Shown: positions 58,432-58,482 of the stretch, piece after piece
How the letters are laid out: each line of letters begins with the position of its first letter
Position numbering within the stretch: position 1 is the stretch's first letter
NCBI GenBank assembly: GCA_900553805.1
Contig: USEU01000003.1
Coordinates: forward strand, 1 to 58,482
DNA from: an uncultured Eubacteriales bacterium
Lineage (GTDB): Bacteria > Bacillota > Clostridia > Oscillospirales > Oscillospiraceae
Length of the DNA stretch: 58,482 nucleotides
Direction: 5' to 3'
Position numbers and translations under genes: made by a program
The notes under the pieces: generated by a model
The model's input: only the letters and a program-made list of their open reading frames with translations
What the model was told of the DNA's origin: nothing
The model's database searches: none

Positions 58432-58482
58432 AGGGCGTATCTGAAAATCGGAAATATGACCAACAGCGAGAGATCTTCCGCC

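Overview
The window looks like a chromosomal segment of a spore-forming, G+C-rich anaerobic Clostridia member, most likely an Oscillospiraceae-type gut bacterium. This rests on the CODH/acetyl-CoA synthase locus, spoIVA, the gdpP-rplI-dnaB-tilS-hpt-ftsH block, Clostridia-restricted DUF families (DUF5685, DUF6320, DUF6472), AGGAGG-type ribosome binding sites and frequent TTG/GTG starts. No rRNA, tRNA, CRISPR array, transposase, integrase or phage gene was seen. Genus and species cannot be fixed from the sequence alone.

Layout. 1-4.7 kb (minus): cooS-cooC-acsB, the carbonyl branch of the Wood-Ljungdahl pathway, under one near-consensus promoter and cut by the left window edge. 4.9-10 kb (minus): a VanZ-like protein, a NUDIX hydrolase with a lipid kinase, a J-domain protein translationally coupled to a DUF5685 protein, and a YihY membrane protein. 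10-13.7 kb (minus): a Gls24/Asp23 protein with a FakA-like fatty-acid kinase, then gpmI. 14-16.5 kb: a secreted leucine-rich-repeat protein (minus), then an ECF-like sigma factor with a membrane partner (plus). 16.9-20.6 kb: spoIVA (minus), divergent from a GlmU-tail-like acyltransferase and glmM (plus). 20.8-26.4 kb (plus): a secreted protein, then a tight cluster (XRE regulator, MTHFS, PH-like membrane protein, DUF1643, YfcE-type phosphodiesterase, DUF6472, large lipoprotein). 26.5-30.2 kb: MarR regulator, cdsA, a PF06541 membrane protein, a CBS protein (minus) and a TrhA/hemolysin III protein. 30.5-33.1 kb: a BlaI/BlaR1-type pair whose sensor carries five SH3-like repeats. 33.4-41.2 kb (minus): gdpP-rplI / dnaB-tilS-hpt-ftsH. 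41.3-42.7 kb: pyk. 43-50.3 kb: a compact seven-gene minus-strand operon (ABC sugar-type importer, condensation-like acyltransferase, DUF6320, AraC regulator) facing a 36-residue cysteine-containing peptide gene. 50.5-53.3 kb: a membrane-anchored TPR-like/RCC1 protein and a GNAT acetyltransferase. 53.4-54 kb: a flavodoxin-like reductase (minus). 54.4-58.4 kb: an amino-acid-type ABC importer with an AbgB-like M20 hydrolase.

How genes work together. CODH/ACS makes acetyl-CoA from CO2 and methyl groups carried on folate; the MTHFS gene also belongs to folate metabolism. Pyruvate kinase and GpmI serve lower glycolysis, GlmM amino-sugar and wall synthesis, CdsA and the lipid kinase phospholipids. 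GdpP sets c-di-AMP level. The BlaI/BlaR1-like pair, sigma/anti-sigma-like pair, Gls24 protein and FakA probably sense envelope or lipid state. Two ABC importers with dedicated enzymes suggest uptake and processing of specific extracellular compounds.

The most distinctive non-genic content is a family of structured, palindrome-rich intergenic repeats: four long copies near 13.8, 30.3, 33.1 and 38.5 kb, related short-inverted-repeat elements at 16.6 and 28.6 kb, and a perfect 28-bp hairpin at 53.3 kb. They sit almost only at the 3' ends of genes. The best candidates for something undescribed are the SH3-repeat BlaR1 sensor, the ABC-acyltransferase-DUF6320-AraC operon with its convergent small peptide, and the TPR-like/RCC1 membrane protein.
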